Positions 27,699 through 37,205 of a DNA stretch of 64,000 nucleotides are shown in pieces (position 1 is the first letter of the stretch; every line of letters begins with the position of its first letter). The stretch covers positions 620,001 through 684,000 of the forward strand of contig NZ_JAIUDA010000002.1 in the NCBI RefSeq assembly GCF_020179835.1. Reading direction: 5' to 3'. The notes under the pieces are model-generated. The model was not told where the DNA came from and did no database searches. It was given only the letters and a program-made list of their open reading frames with translations. The stretch comes from Pantoea sp. alder81. GTDB taxonomy: Bacteria > Pseudomonadota > Gammaproteobacteria > Enterobacterales > Enterobacteriaceae. Both the position numbers and the translations under genes were made by a program.

Positions 27699-27741
27699 GG
27701 GTGTCCGGGGTCGGAGGTTCAAATCCTCTCGTGCCGACCAA
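27692..27741 (+). repeat. attR, 50-bp copy of the proL 3' part
   Basis: Identical to 14713-14762. It lacks the tRNA 5' half, so it is not a gene. It marks the original continuation of the host chromosome. Confidence 0.95.
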
Positions 27742-27750
27742 AATCCCAAA

Positions 27751-27777
27751 AAAAGCAGCCTTTATGGCTGCTTTTTT
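27751..27777 (+). terminator. Original proL terminator, now beyond attR
   Basis: Ten-pair perfect stem AAAAGCAGCC / GGCTGCTTTT with a five-base loop and a T-run, ten bases after the tRNA 3' end repeat. The integration has moved it 13 kb away from the working proL gene. Confidence 0.85.
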
Positions 27778-27792
27778 GCTATCTGAAGGCCA

Positions 27793-28344
27793 CTACTCCT
27801 TACCACGCTGCGCCAGCCACTCTTCACGCGTCAGCTCCCAGGTTCCTGCTTCTAACTCGCCCTCCACGAAGGTTTTGCGGTAGGTCTCGACTAACCGCAT
27901 GCCGGTGCGTTCTGAGATGCGGCGAGAAGCCAGATTATCCATTGCCTTGGGCACGCGCAGACGCGTCTGGTCGAGGTGAGTAAACCAGAATTCGGTGACC
28001 GCTGCACAGGCTTCACTCATCAATCCCTGCTTCTGCCATTCGGGCACCAGCCAGAATCCACGGTTATCTTCCTCCCCCAAACGCAGCGAGATTAAGCCAA
28101 TTAAGCTGTCGGGATCAGAGCGATGGCGAAGGCTCCAGTGCCATGCCTGCCCTGCTCTCATCGCGGGCAGCGCCATGCCATCAATATACTGACGGGCGCC
28201 ATCATCAGGATAAGGCCAGGGCACGGAACCAATCAGATGGCGCACAATCTCCCAACGGGGAAAAACCTGCTGCACCTGTATCGCATCTTCGCTTTGCAGC
28301 GGTTGCAATAGTAAACGGGGTGTTTCCAGACGGGATATTTCCAT
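27793..28344 (-). CDS. GNAT family N-acetyltransferase (RimJ/RimL type)
   Basis: 183 residues. The opening LETPRLLLQPLQSEDAIQVQ is the usual Acetyltransf_3 start, and the acetyl-CoA region contains GFWLVPEWQKQGLMSEACAA. Such enzymes acetylate protein N-termini or small molecules; the substrate here cannot be read. It ends close to the old proL terminator and is the first host gene right of the element. The Q/R-x-x-G-x-A motif is in variant form (QKQGLM). Confidence 0.8.
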   Translation of the reverse strand: MEISRLETPRLLLQPLQSEDAIQVQQVFPRWEIVRHLIGSVPWPYPDDGARQYIDGMALPAMRAGQAWHWSLRHRSDPDSLIGLISLRLGEEDNRGFWLVPEWQKQGLMSEACAAVTEFWFTHLDQTRLRVPKAMDNLASRRISERTGMRLVETYRKTFVEGELEAGTWELTREEWLAQRGKE

Positions 28345-28554
28345 AATGGCCTCCTTGGTTAACCCTTTCAGTATTATCGGAAAATCGATTTGATGAGAAA
28401 TCCTCCGTCAAAAATTCAATCACTTACCGAAAGCAATCAAAGCGGAGCGGGATCACATTTTTCATCAAATATGACAGCATTTCACCTGATTGAAACAAAA
28501 CTGTCATACAGTTTAATTACTCTAATCCTTCCTGTTTTTCGATGGACACCTATT

Positions 28555-28758
28555 ATGGTCATCAAAGCAAAAAACCTGCAGGACGCGGAAGAACTCCTGC
28601 ACTCAGGTATCAGTAAAGTAGAACTGGCTTACGATATCGGCAGCGACGATTTTTTCCGCCTGGCTTCGCGGTGGTGTGACCGCGGTGCACGCATTACCAA
28701 AGGCAATGAGCACTTTGTGGTGCAGATTAAAGGCATGTCCATTCCGCCTAATCACTAA
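28555..28758 (+). CDS. Conserved small protein of unknown function
   Basis: 67 residues from the ATG at 28555 (VIKAKNLQDAEELLHSGISK); the open frame upstream to 28390 is unlikely, because it crosses promoter-like DNA (TTGAAA, 17 bases, TTTAAT-like, about 28489-28518). Charged alpha/beta protein with a cysteine in SRWCDRGARI and no signal peptide. Not recognised; probably an enterobacterial-specific stress or housekeeping protein. Own promoter; not linked to its neighbours. Confidence 0.6.
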   Translation: MVIKAKNLQDAEELLHSGISKVELAYDIGSDDFFRLASRWCDRGARITKGNEHFVVQIKGMSIPPNH

Positions 28759-28838
28759 ACGCGTGTGAGCCGCTTTGGCTTGCGCTTTTCACGGCTGACG
28801 GGTAAAAATAACGTTTTAACCGTCAGCCGTGATGCTTA

Positions 28839-29564
28839 ATGTTTGCTTCTGAAATTCCTCTTGCACTCCCCTCTTCTCCTTTTATCACCGCTGCGGCAAT
28901 AACGCAGTCACCGCTTGCCATTGCATGGTGCGAATTTAATCAGCAGGCATGGCACAGCGACCTGCATCAACAATGGCAACTTCCGCTTCCAATAGCGCTA
29001 CAAAATGTCGTGACCAAGCGTAAAGCTGAACATTTAGCCAGCCGCTGGCTGGCACAGCAGATGCTGTCACGCTTCGCGATGCCTGATTTTGTGTTGCGTA
29101 ATGCGCCCGACCGCTCGCCTTTGTGGCCCGTGGGGATTCAGGCCTCACTTTCCCATTCGCAGCAGATGGCTGTGATTGCAGCAACTCGGGAACCTCTGTG
29201 CATCGGGGTGGATGTCGAGCAAGTGATGAAGGAACAGACCGCAGAGGAAACGGCGGAGATGCTGATGAGCAGTGCAGAGCGTCAGCGATTAGCATCAGAA
29301 ACACTGCCGTTTGCCGCGGCGGCCACCCTGCTATTTTCGCTAAAAGAGAGTGTGTATAAAGCGTTGTGGCCACAGTTGCATCAGCCGATGGATTTTCTGC
29401 AAGCGGAGTTACTGGAGTGGGATCTGGCGCGAGGCCGCGCCACGCTCACGTTGACGCAGGACTTTTCACGCGAGTTTAACGCCCGTACACGCCTGCAGGC
29501 GCACTTCTGGCGGCGCGGCGACCGCGTTATCACTCTGATCGCTCATCCACTGAACAACCCATAA
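28839..29564 (+). CDS. 4'-phosphopantetheinyl transferase (EntD/Sfp superfamily)
   Basis: 241 residues. Transfers the phosphopantetheine arm of CoA to carrier proteins of siderophore, NRPS/PKS or fatty-acid systems. Family motifs: KRKAEHLASRWLA (residues 60-72), GVDVE (123-127, Mg2+ ligands D125 and E127) and FSLKESVYKAL (166-176; E170, K174). Whether it is EntD itself cannot be settled, as no siderophore genes are adjacent. It stands alone, convergent with yojI. Confidence 0.85.
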   Translation: MFASEIPLALPSSPFITAAAITQSPLAIAWCEFNQQAWHSDLHQQWQLPLPIALQNVVTKRKAEHLASRWLAQQMLSRFAMPDFVLRNAPDRSPLWPVGIQASLSHSQQMAVIAATREPLCIGVDVEQVMKEQTAEETAEMLMSSAERQRLASETLPFAAAATLLFSLKESVYKALWPQLHQPMDFLQAELLEWDLARGRATLTLTQDFSREFNARTRLQAHFWRRGDRVITLIAHPLNNP

Positions 29565-29595
29565 AAAAACCGGCTCAGAATCAATCTAAGCCGGT
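29562..29595 (-). terminator. yojI terminator
   Basis: Stem ACCGGCT / AGCCGGT with a 13-base loop. The T-run is on the minus-strand side, so it serves leftward transcripts from yojI. Confidence 0.75.
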
Positions 29596-29719
29596 GACAA
29601 CACAAGACGACAGAAGTGTTCCAGGGAGACAGAGACGAGGAATCTCCGTTGAAACTTACCTTACCCGTCAGACAACCCCTTGCCCAATAACGGTTTTTGC
29701 TAAGCTTTCCCGACTGTCG

Positions 29720-31372
29720 TTAATGGCCGGTGTCGGTGCGCTTCACCGCATCCAGCGTGGCCATCTCACGTTCGTTACCGGTAAGTTCACTAAGCTGGCC
29801 TTCGCGCATCTCCAGCAACCGATCGGCATGAATGAAGTAGTGATCATCATGGCTGATAGCAAACACCGTTTTACCTGACGCCTGTAACCATGGCAGCAGT
29901 TCGCGGTAGAAGATACGACGGAAATGCGGATCCTGATCGGCGGCCCACTCATCCAATAGCAGGATGTCGCGTTCTTCTGCCGCCGCCAACAGCAGCGCCA
30001 GTCGCTTGCTTTGCCCTTTAGAGAGCTGCAGATTCAGCACCTTATTGCCCTGTAGCTTAAGTTTGTCCTGCATCTTCAGGCGTTCCAGCCACTGCTGCAC
30101 CAGCCCAGGATTGGCTGGCTGACCGCCGTGACTGATCAGGCGATCAAACAAATGTACATCGGTAAACACCGCTGAGAAGTGTTTACGGTAAGCATCGAGG
30201 TTGTGCCAGTCGACCACTTTACCGTCTAAGAGCAAACTGCCCGATTGTGGCTGATACAGGCCAGTGAGCAGCATCGCCAGCGTCGATTTGCCGCTGCCGT
30301 TGCCCCCAATCAGGAACACTAACTCGCCACGTTGCAGCGTCAGATTAATCGGGCCAACCTGGAAACCGTGCTCGCCATAATGGAAGCAGACATCGCGCAG
30401 CTCCAGTGTTTGCCAGTCACTCACCTGTGGCAGCGCTTTGAATTGGGCATCGTAAGGCGCGAGATCGAAGGTGTTGATTTTACGGAAGGCGACCTGCGCA
30501 CTGAGTAAGGTCGGCAAGGCTCCCACCGCCGCCAGTAACGGCGTACGTAAGAACAACAGCGTCAGTGAATAGGTGGCAGCCACCGCCGTGTTCGCCCAGC
30601 CCAGCCCATTGGCCATAAAGAACACAATGCCAATCGCGCCCAGCATCATGATATTTGACCAGTTAACCGCGCTGAGATGGAAGGTGTCGGCACGAACAAT
30701 ATGATGGCGATAGCTTGTGGCGTTTTCCTGATAGACGCTGTCGTAAATCATCTGCGCACGCTCGCGGTTAAGCTGTAGCTCCTTGCGCCCTTCAATGATG
30801 GTCTGGAAATCACGGTATAGATCGTCTTCGATTTCACGCAGCTTTGCCATGTGTTGATAAACGCGTGACACCAGCAGCCAGCCGCCCACCAGCGTGATCA
30901 CTAACCACAGGGAGGTTATCAGCAGCATTTTTGGTGACAGCCACGCCAGATAGAGCGCGGAACCCATGGTAATAATGATGCCCTGAATCAGCTCCGGCAG
31001 GCGGACAAAAGCGATAGTTATCGCACGCACATCACTGGTGAGTCCCGCCAACAGTTGCGCGTTACCGATCTGTTCGATGCGTTCAACGCGGGTGTCCAGA
31101 ATACGTTTGATGAACTCACCGCGCAGCCGCCAGACAAAGTGGTGGCCAAGCTGAGTTAACGCCAGTTGCGAACCCAGCGTCACGGCCATCAGGAGAAACA
31201 GCTGCCCCAGAAAGCTCGGCAGCACCGAAATCGAGGTATTTACCGCGACGATCAGCTCGTTATTGATATAGGCGATTAAGCCGATGCCGAGCGCGGCGCT
31301 TAACAGCGTAAGCAGAATGACGCCAATAAAAGGCCAGCGATACTGGCGATAAACCACTTGCAGCAATGCCAT
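29720..31372 (-). CDS. yojI: Cyclic-peptide export ABC transporter YojI
   Basis: 550 residues from the ATG at 31372, matching the E. coli start region ([14 protein letters not shown]). The N-terminal six-helix exporter domain is followed by one ATPase domain with Walker [10 protein letters not shown], signature LSKGQSKR and Walker [15 protein letters not shown]. coli YojI with TolC exports microcin J25. Located beside alkB-apbE-ompC as in E. coli. Confidence 0.9.
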   Translation of the reverse strand: MALLQVVYRQYRWPFIGVILLTLLSAALGIGLIAYINNELIVAVNTSISVLPSFLGQLFLLMAVTLGSQLALTQLGHHFVWRLRGEFIKRILDTRVERIEQIGNAQLLAGLTSDVRAITIAFVRLPELIQGIIITMGSALYLAWLSPKMLLITSLWLVITLVGGWLLVSRVYQHMAKLREIEDDLYRDFQTIIEGRKELQLNRERAQMIYDSVYQENATSYRHHIVRADTFHLSAVNWSNIMMLGAIGIVFFMANGLGWANTAVAATYSLTLLFLRTPLLAAVGALPTLLSAQVAFRKINTFDLAPYDAQFKALPQVSDWQTLELRDVCFHYGEHGFQVGPINLTLQRGELVFLIGGNGSGKSTLAMLLTGLYQPQSGSLLLDGKVVDWHNLDAYRKHFSAVFTDVHLFDRLISHGGQPANPGLVQQWLERLKMQDKLKLQGNKVLNLQLSKGQSKRLALLLAAAEERDILLLDEWAADQDPHFRRIFYRELLPWLQASGKTVFAISHDDHYFIHADRLLEMREGQLSELTGNEREMATLDAVKRTDTGH

Positions 31373-31457
31373 TAACAGATTCCGGAGGTCAACCAAGCAG
31401 CCTGCAGTTTAATGGCGCGTCGAATGATAGCAAGATCAATTCTCATTCACCGCGCCG

Positions 31458-32099
31458 TTAATGGGCGCGGCGAAAAGTGAGGTTAAAGCGAAAGGCGCCC
31501 GCCGCCGGATGAATACCCGGTTTGAGCGGCAGAATGCCGTGATAGCGCAAGCGCGAAGGACCGCCCCACACCACGATATCCCCGTGCTCCAGCAACACGC
31601 GTTGCGTGGCATCACCGCGCTCAAAACCGCCGAACTGGAACACCGCAGGCAACCCTAAGGACACTGAAACTATCGGCTGACGCAGATCCTTCTCGTCTTT
31701 ATCCTGATGCAGCGTGAGTTTGGCACCCGGTTCGTAGCGGTTGATTAAGCAGGCATCCGGGTTAAAGCCGGAGAATCCCGCTTCCTGCGCGGTTTGCTGC
31801 GCCAGCGTGCGGAACAGCGCAGGCATTGGCGGCCATTTGTGTCCACTGGCGTTATCCTGCTCAGTGTATTGGTAGCCGCGCGAGTCCGTTGACCAGCCTA
31901 AATCGCCACAGTTGGTCATCGCCACCGACATGCGATGCCCTCCGGGTGTGATGCGATGAGCAAAGGGATTTTGCCTGGCAATGTCATGTATTGCCGCCAG
32001 CAATGCGTCCGCATCGTCGCGTGCGCGGCGGCGTAAAATCACTGCGCCTTCCGCCAGCGGCTCTTGCCACGGCGCCTCTTCGCTAAACAGATCCAACAT
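31458..32099 (-). CDS. alkB: DNA oxidative demethylase AlkB
   Basis: 213 residues; Fe(II)/2-oxoglutarate dioxygenase that removes 1-methyladenine and 3-methylcytosine. Iron ligands H131, D133 (LHQDKDE) and H187 (LRYHGI), and 2-oxoglutarate residues R204 and R210 (AFRFNLTFR), carry the same numbers as in E. coli. In E. coli alkB lies in the ada operon; here ada is absent and apbE lies 15 bases upstream, so Ada control at this site seems lost. Confidence 0.95.
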   Translation of the reverse strand: MLDLFSEEAPWQEPLAEGAVILRRRARDDADALLAAIHDIARQNPFAHRITPGGHRMSVAMTNCGDLGWSTDSRGYQYTEQDNASGHKWPPMPALFRTLAQQTAQEAGFSGFNPDACLINRYEPGAKLTLHQDKDEKDLRQPIVSVSLGLPAVFQFGGFERGDATQRVLLEHGDIVVWGGPSRLRYHGILPLKPGIHPAAGAFRFNLTFRRAH

Positions 32100-32114
32100 C
32101 TGCGCCTCCTGCCG

Positions 32115-33152
32115 TTATTTGCTTTCCTGATCGATCAGGAAAGATTTGAACTGGGGCGACATCCAGTGCGTAAAGCCGTCACCCTGTTTGCTGATCAGAT
32201 AAACCGCCAAATGCTCTTTCAGTGCCAACGCTTGTGCCCGCTCGCTTCCCAGTACCATCAATCCGGTATCCCAGCCATCGGCTTCCAGCGCAGTGGTGGC
32301 AATCACGGTGGCCGACACCAGTTTATGTTCGATGGGTCGTCCGGTCGCGGGATCGATCACGTGTGAAATGCGTTTGCCGTCCAGTTCATAATAGTTGCGA
32401 TAGCTGCCTGAGGTACTGATACCGTGCCCCTGTAAGTCAACGCGCGCCTCGACGGCGTTTTCACGATCGGTCGGTTTTTGAATCGCTACACGCCAGGGCT
32501 GGTTGCTGGCATTTTGCCCACGGGTTAGCACCGCACCGCCCACTGAGACCAGATAATCGGTAATGCCTTGCTGCTCCATCAATCGCGCCAGATGATCGGT
32601 GGCGTACCCTTCCCCCATCGTCGAAAGGTCGACATCCAGGGCGGGCAGATCTTTCTGCAGCCATTGCCCGTCCACGCTCTGAATCACATGCAGATGTTGT
32701 AAGCCGGTTTGCGCTTTCGCTGCATCAATCTGCCCCTGGCTCGGGGTGTGAGCTGGCTGTTTGGCGGGGCCGAACCCCCACAAATTGACCAGCGGGCCGA
32801 CGGTGATATCCATCGCACCCTCGGTTTTATGGCCAATGCGCAGAGCTTCAACCACGATATCCGCCATATCCGCACTGATCGGCTGCGGCTGATTACCCTG
32901 ATACTGGTTGAAGCGCGACAAAACTGAATCCTGCTTCCAGGTGGAGAGCTCCTGGTCATCACGATCAAGCTGCTGCTGAATAGCCTGCTGCAAAGCCGCC
33001 TGCCGTTGGGGATCCACGCCCGCCAGGCTGACACGCCACTGAGTGCCCATGGTTTTCCCCTCAAGAACCAGTGCGCTACGGGAGGCCTGTTGGTCGCAGC
33101 CGATCAACGCACCTGCCATAACACCACTTAGCAGAATATTCTTAATATCCAT
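32115..33152 (-). CDS. apbE: FAD:protein FMN transferase ApbE (lipoprotein)
   Basis: 345 residues from the ATG at 33152 (GAGGAAG upstream). A lipoprotein signal ends in a lipobox LIGC with lipidated C19, so it acts in the periplasm. It attaches FMN through a threonine or serine to flavoproteins such as Rnf/Nqr subunits. Family blocks visible: GTQWRV near the N-terminus, ALDVDLSTMGEGYATD, and ISTSGSYRNYYELDGKRISHVIDPATG. Probably co-transcribed with alkB (15-base gap). Confidence 0.93.
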   Translation of the reverse strand: MDIKNILLSGVMAGALIGCDQQASRSALVLEGKTMGTQWRVSLAGVDPQRQAALQQAIQQQLDRDDQELSTWKQDSVLSRFNQYQGNQPQPISADMADIVVEALRIGHKTEGAMDITVGPLVNLWGFGPAKQPAHTPSQGQIDAAKAQTGLQHLHVIQSVDGQWLQKDLPALDVDLSTMGEGYATDHLARLMEQQGITDYLVSVGGAVLTRGQNASNQPWRVAIQKPTDRENAVEARVDLQGHGISTSGSYRNYYELDGKRISHVIDPATGRPIEHKLVSATVIATTALEADGWDTGLMVLGSERAQALALKEHLAVYLISKQGDGFTHWMSPQFKSFLIDQESK

Positions 33153-33291
33153 CACTTCCTCATCTGTAACGCATTAATTCATCCTGTTTCAAAGCATAAA
33201 CCGCTTGTAAAACAGGCTAAAGCTGCTTGATGTTCATACCAGACTGCCACAGGATGGAGCGTTCAAGCCCCCAACCACACAGGAGCGACAG

Positions 33292-33405
33292 ATGATTTTT
33301 ATGATTCTCGCTGTATCCGCCGTTCTGTTTATCTTCGGGACTTTCCGCTGCTGGCAACACTATCGCCATCGCTTGATTCAGCATTACCCTTCGCGCAAAC
33401 GTTAA
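33292..33405 (+). CDS. 37-residue single-span membrane peptide
   Basis: ATG at 33292 with AGGAG seven bases upstream. The frame gives a hydrophobic N-terminal segment (MIFMILAVSAVLFIFGTF), then a basic tail with RHRLIQHYPSRKR. The shape is that of small inner-membrane proteins that modulate transporters or sensors. It is flanked by non-coding DNA and oriented away from apbE. The strong ribosome-binding site and charge pattern argue for a real gene. Confidence 0.6.
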   Translation: MIFMILAVSAVLFIFGTFRCWQHYRHRLIQHYPSRKR

Positions 33406-33551
33406 ATTTTTGCACCATGGATTGATAATATGCACCGCTTCAGCGCTGCCGGAGTGTAGCAAATTAGTTTGAGGCCGCGTGGCGCTGAGAGCGGTGATCT
33501 GGCATGAATTCTGCACCGTTGAGACTGAGTTGAATATCAGCGAGGTGCAAA

Positions 33552-33704
33552 ATGGATAAGACGAAAACACAACAAACCTGGCAACACTGGCTGCGCTTCT
33601 CAGCGTTTACGCTGGCAGGCGTTGCGCTGGAAGGCAGTACACCGACGCCCAATACGTCCTCGGCGCCCGCGCCAAAAGCCAAAAAATGGCGCCCTGTATC
33701 GTAA
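33552..33704 (+). CDS. 50-residue small protein with Pro/Ala-rich tail
   Basis: ATG at 33552 with GAGGTG eight bases upstream. It encodes MDKTKTQQTWQHWLRF, a short hydrophobic patch (SAFTLAGVAL) and a Ser/Thr/Pro/Ala-rich basic end (APAPKAKKWRPVS). A hairpin follows at 33726-33749, which supports an independent small transcript. Function unknown. Confidence 0.45.
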   Translation: MDKTKTQQTWQHWLRFSAFTLAGVALEGSTPTPNTSSAPAPKAKKWRPVS

Positions 33705-34019
33705 ATTTACCCTCCCAGCTCGCCCACGCCCGGATGTTCATCCGGGCGTCTTCCTGCCGCCAGGTGAAACACACGCTGCCCTGCCACTATTGATAAATCA
33801 TTGAGAAAAGAGAAACGCTGAGAAATTGCCAGCATAAGGGCAGTTTAAAACTGCGTAAGTTGTGTTGTTAGTCGAAGGAACTATCGTGCAGGCGCAAATT
33901 GGGGAAAAGGCTGAAGAGAGAGCAAGTATTGCGGAGTGCGCTTAATGCCATTACTGCAATAGCGGCGGCCCGAAGGGAGACGAAGGGCGCACCGTGGCGC
34001 GCCCTACAGATCCTGCAAC
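33705..34019. other. Intergenic region between the 50-residue gene and ompC
   Basis: 315 bases without a gene. A strong stem ACGCCCGGAT / ATCCGGGCGT with a four-base loop lies at 33726-33749 (no T-run; weak terminator). The rest of the stretch, up to the ompC stop, shows nothing I can name; no clear T-tailed ompC terminator is seen. Confidence 0.5.
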
Positions 34020-35120
34020 TTAGAACTGGTAAACCAGACCCAGCGCTACAATGTCATCGGTGTTGATACCGGCGGCATTGGTGAAGTTGTTGTCGTCCAG
34101 CATGTTGATCTGGTAATCAACATAGGTCGACATGTTTTTGTTGAAGTAGTAAGTCGCACCCACATCAACATATTTTTTCAGGTTCTGATCGCCGTAGTTC
34201 TGCACATTGCCGCGAGAAGAGACGAAGGCCAGGGATGGACGCAGACCGAAGTCGAACTGATACTGTGCCACCAATTCCCAGTTATCCGCAGTATCCGCAT
34301 AACCGTAAGAAGTTGCGCTGCTTGAACCAAAGCGCGTCGCGTTGTACGAACGGGTGTACATCGCGGCCAGATACACGTTATTCGCGTCATATTTCAGCGC
34401 GCCGGTATAGGCATCTGCTTTATCACCACGTCCAAGAATGGCACCGGTGTTTTGGTTGTTAGTACGGTCAGACTGGAACATCGCTGCACCGATACCGAAA
34501 CCAGAACCGATGTCATAGGTGGTGCTCAGGCCGTAACCATCACCGTTCTCACCCAGCACATCACGGCCAGTTGTAGACTCGGTTGGGTTATCGTTTTTGC
34601 CCTGATACTGAACGGCAAAGTTCCAGCCATCCACCAGACCAAAGAAGTTGGTATTACGATACGTTGCCATACCATTACCGCGCTGGAACATGAAGTTATC
34701 CGCGCCATAGGTATCGCCACCGAACTCTGGCAGAACGTCAGTCCAGCCTGAGACATCATAGATCACGCCGTAGTTACGACCGTAATCAAAGGATCCGGCA
34801 TCACCGAATTTCACACCGGCAAAACCAACACGGGTGAAGCTGTTAGCGGTGCCTTCACTTTCTGAGGTGTTCAGTGCTGCCTGGTATTCCCACTGGCCGT
34901 AACCGGTCAGTTGGTCGGAGATCTGAGTTTCACCTTTGAAGCCGAAACGCAGGTAAGACTGATCACCGTCTGAGCCTGAGTTGTCGGAGAAATAGTGCAG
35001 ACCATCGACTTTACCGTAGAGGTCTAATTTGTTGCCATCTTTGTTGTAAATTTCAGCTGCGCTTGCTGAACCTGCAACCAGCAATGCAGGGATCATCAGG
35101 GAGAGAACGCGACGTTTCAT
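34020..35120 (-). CDS. ompC: Outer membrane porin OmpC
   Basis: 366 residues: a 21-residue signal peptide ([20 protein letters not shown]), then [20 protein letters not shown], the standard start of a 16-stranded general porin. The constriction-loop region with PEFGGDTYG is visible, and the chain ends in aromatic F (LVYQF), needed for BAM assembly. Trimeric diffusion pore. Its upstream region carries micF divergently, as in E. coli. Assignment to ompC rather than ompF follows from location. Confidence 0.93.
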   Translation of the reverse strand: MKRRVLSLMIPALLVAGSASAAEIYNKDGNKLDLYGKVDGLHYFSDNSGSDGDQSYLRFGFKGETQISDQLTGYGQWEYQAALNTSESEGTANSFTRVGFAGVKFGDAGSFDYGRNYGVIYDVSGWTDVLPEFGGDTYGADNFMFQRGNGMATYRNTNFFGLVDGWNFAVQYQGKNDNPTESTTGRDVLGENGDGYGLSTTYDIGSGFGIGAAMFQSDRTNNQNTGAILGRGDKADAYTGALKYDANNVYLAAMYTRSYNATRFGSSSATSYGYADTADNWELVAQYQFDFGLRPSLAFVSSRGNVQNYGDQNLKKYVDVGATYYFNKNMSTYVDYQINMLDDNNFTNAAGINTDDIVALGLVYQF

Positions 35121-36030
35121 TTTATTACCCTCTTTAATGTGCCTTTATTTATGCCACTGCAAACTGAACGATTAAAAATTCAGCCGGCAAGCCATTGTTA
35201 TTTTATACGGGGCAATAATCTATCACGAAAATGATACTAAATTTCCAAAAGTGTTTCATTGTATTTAATAGTTATTTCTAAATGTAAATATAGTGGAACT
35301 TATAATCAGCACGGATCAACAAAAAATACAGCACATATTGATAATCGATTATTTATTCATTTAATAACAACACTTTACATTGCAATATCATGCCGCACTG
35401 AATGATAAAACTAAAATCACCTCAGCGCATACAATTACTCCCGCTATCATCATTTATTTCATTATTCCCTTCATTCACCCCGAATGAGTTGTTTTACCCT
35501 AATTCCCGCCGGACATGTTTGTCCGGCATTTTTTTGGCCAAAATTCATCACCTTTCGGTAATTTTGAGTAAAGTTAGTTGATTGGGTTAAATTAACACAA
35601 TCTCTACGGCGCATTATTTGTATTTTTCCGCACATTTTGTTCAATCGTTAGCCATCATTTTGCAATGTTAATTTCTGTGCGCAACTAAGAATACTGGAAA
35701 ATACTCTGGTCCAGACTCCCTCCTATTTACCGACATGAGTTTTCTCTTATTCAATCGGTTAAGCCGAAGTGCAGCGATGATTTATTACCGCTGATGGTTT
35801 TATATTCATCCTGCTCAATCATGAAATCTCGATTTTCGACTAAAGATTCAGAGCAAAAAGGCTGTTCAGCCGCCAGGAAAGTTCTGGAAAAGCGTCACGC
35901 CACGCCAAAACTCGGTAATATGCCTGTTTCTGACGTTCATCTTTTCTGAACTCACCGGTTCTGAACAGCGGTGTGACACCAGCTTTAATGCTAAACTTCG
36001 TCGCTTTATTGGCTATTGAAAAAGACTTTT
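35121..36030. other. ompC-micF control region
   Basis: About 900 bases without protein genes. It is AT-rich upstream of ompC, where OmpR and H-NS sites would be expected, though I did not fix individual sites. It contains micF on the plus strand. From 35536 to 36030 I see nothing definite; promoters for the MFS gene and rcsD presumably lie here. Confidence 0.6.
35443..35535 (+). ncRNA. micF: MicF small RNA
   Basis: 93 bases, the same length as E. coli MicF. The 5' end GCTATCATCATTTATTTC matches the conserved seed that pairs with the ompF ribosome-binding site. The 3' end is a perfect stem (GCCGGACA/TGTCCGGC) with seven T. Divergent from ompC, in the classical position. MicF represses ompF translation with Hfq. 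Confidence 0.92.
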
Positions 36031-37185
36031 ATGACAGCACTGGACGCCGCACAGCGCAATAATTTGCATCAGCGTGTCAACATGGGAACACGCATCGTCT
36101 TTCTGATCGCCGGACTTTGCATGTCGGCATGGGCGCCTTTGGTGCCGTATGCCAGCCAGCGCCTGGCACTGAGCGGTGCTTCTCTGGGTGGGCTGCTGCT
36201 GTGTCTCGGCATGGGATCGCTGGCAGCGATGCCGATCACCGGTGCGTTGATTGCCCGCGTAGGCGGCCGTCGGGTGATGTTATGTTCCACTTTAGTGGTG
36301 TTGGCGATCCTGCCACTGCTCACCCAGCTTAATGAGATGTGGTTGATGGCGGTGGCATTGATGATCTTCGGTGCCGGCTTGGGCATGCTGGATGTCGCCA
36401 TGAATTTGCAGGCCGTTGAAGTGGAGAAAGCTGCAGGTAAGCCGATGATGTCGGGTTTCCATGGTTTCTTCAGCCTGGGCGGCATTATTGGTGCCGGTAG
36501 TGTCAGCCTGTTGCTGGCCAGTGGACTCTCGCCCTTGCAAGCCGTTGCGGTGGTGATGCTGTTGATTGTGGTGCTGTTGGTGATCAGCCTGCCAACGTTA
36601 ATGACCGAACGTCTGCATCAGCCCGATCAGCCATGGCTGGTGATCCCACGCGGTTGGGTCGCCTTCCTGGGGTTACTGTGCTTCATTCTGTTTTTGGCAG
36701 AAGGCGCGGTGCTCGACTGGAGCGCGCTGCTGTTGCTGCAAAACGCCGGGATGGACGTAGCGCACGCGGGGCTGGGTTATGCCATCTTCTCTGTGGCGAT
36801 GACAATCGGTCGTCTCACCGGTGATAAAGTGATTCAACGTTTTGGCCGTTACCCCGTGATGGTTACCGGTGCGTTGGCTGCTGCAGCGGGCATGACGCTG
36901 GCAGTGTTGCTGCCGTGGCCTCAGATTGCACTGCTGGCTTTCTTGCTGGTGGGATTCGGCTTAGCCAATACCGTGCCCATGCTGTTTAATGCGGCAGGGA
37001 ATCAACACGATATGCCGTCGAATCTGGCGATTTCTGCCATGACAACATTAGGCTATGCAGGTATTCTTTCAGGTCCGGCTCTAATCGGATTTATTTCCCA
37101 GTGGCTCAGTTTGAGTGGCGCATTTTTATTGATCGCCCTACTGCTGCTGGCCGTTGCCGCCAGTGCTCGCCTGGTGGCGCGCTAA
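36031..37185 (+). CDS. MFS transporter (YbjJ-like)
   Basis: 384 residues from the ATG at 36031; a TTG five codons earlier is weaker. About 12 hydrophobic helices with the motif-A-like ALIARVGGRRVML between helices 2 and 3. It resembles the YbjJ/FucP-like group that has MNLQAVEVEKAAGKPMMSGF and GFHGFFSLGG. Substrate unknown. In E. coli rcsD follows micF directly, so this gene is an addition here. It is 20 bases from rcsD and may be co-transcribed. Confidence 0.85.
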   Translation: MTALDAAQRNNLHQRVNMGTRIVFLIAGLCMSAWAPLVPYASQRLALSGASLGGLLLCLGMGSLAAMPITGALIARVGGRRVMLCSTLVVLAILPLLTQLNEMWLMAVALMIFGAGLGMLDVAMNLQAVEVEKAAGKPMMSGFHGFFSLGGIIGAGSVSLLLASGLSPLQAVAVVMLLIVVLLVISLPTLMTERLHQPDQPWLVIPRGWVAFLGLLCFILFLAEGAVLDWSALLLLQNAGMDVAHAGLGYAIFSVAMTIGRLTGDKVIQRFGRYPVMVTGALAAAAGMTLAVLLPWPQIALLAFLLVGFGLANTVPMLFNAAGNQHDMPSNLAISAMTTLGYAGILSGPALIGFISQWLSLSGAFLLIALLLLAVAASARLVAR

Positions 37186-37205
37186 TCGCAGGATCCTGAG
37201 ACACT

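Larger units (their letters stand above)
14713..27741. mobile_element. Integrated satellite/plasmid-like element at proL
   Basis: Bounded by a perfect 50-bp direct repeat of the proL 3' end, with a tyrosine integrase at the right end, so it was inserted by site-specific recombination. Contents: a leftward operon with replication-like and capsid genes, a gene-poor control region with iterons, a small recombinase and an AT-rich toxin-antitoxin-like cargo. No terminase, portal, protease, tail, lysis or conjugation genes are visible, so it is not a complete prophage or ICE. Best guess: a P4/PICI-like satellite or hybrid. Base composition drops at the cargo: 22 of 60 bases are G/C in 25441-25500, against 38 of 60 in nrdA (50461-50520). 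Confidence 0.9.

Noticed and set aside
14713..27741. Complete prophage or integrative conjugative element
   Set aside because: No terminase, portal, tail, lysis, relaxase or type IV secretion genes found in any frame.
28489..28535. Pho-box-like CTGTCATA upstream of the 67-residue gene
   Set aside because: Only one half-site fits; the second half at 11-bp spacing is absent.
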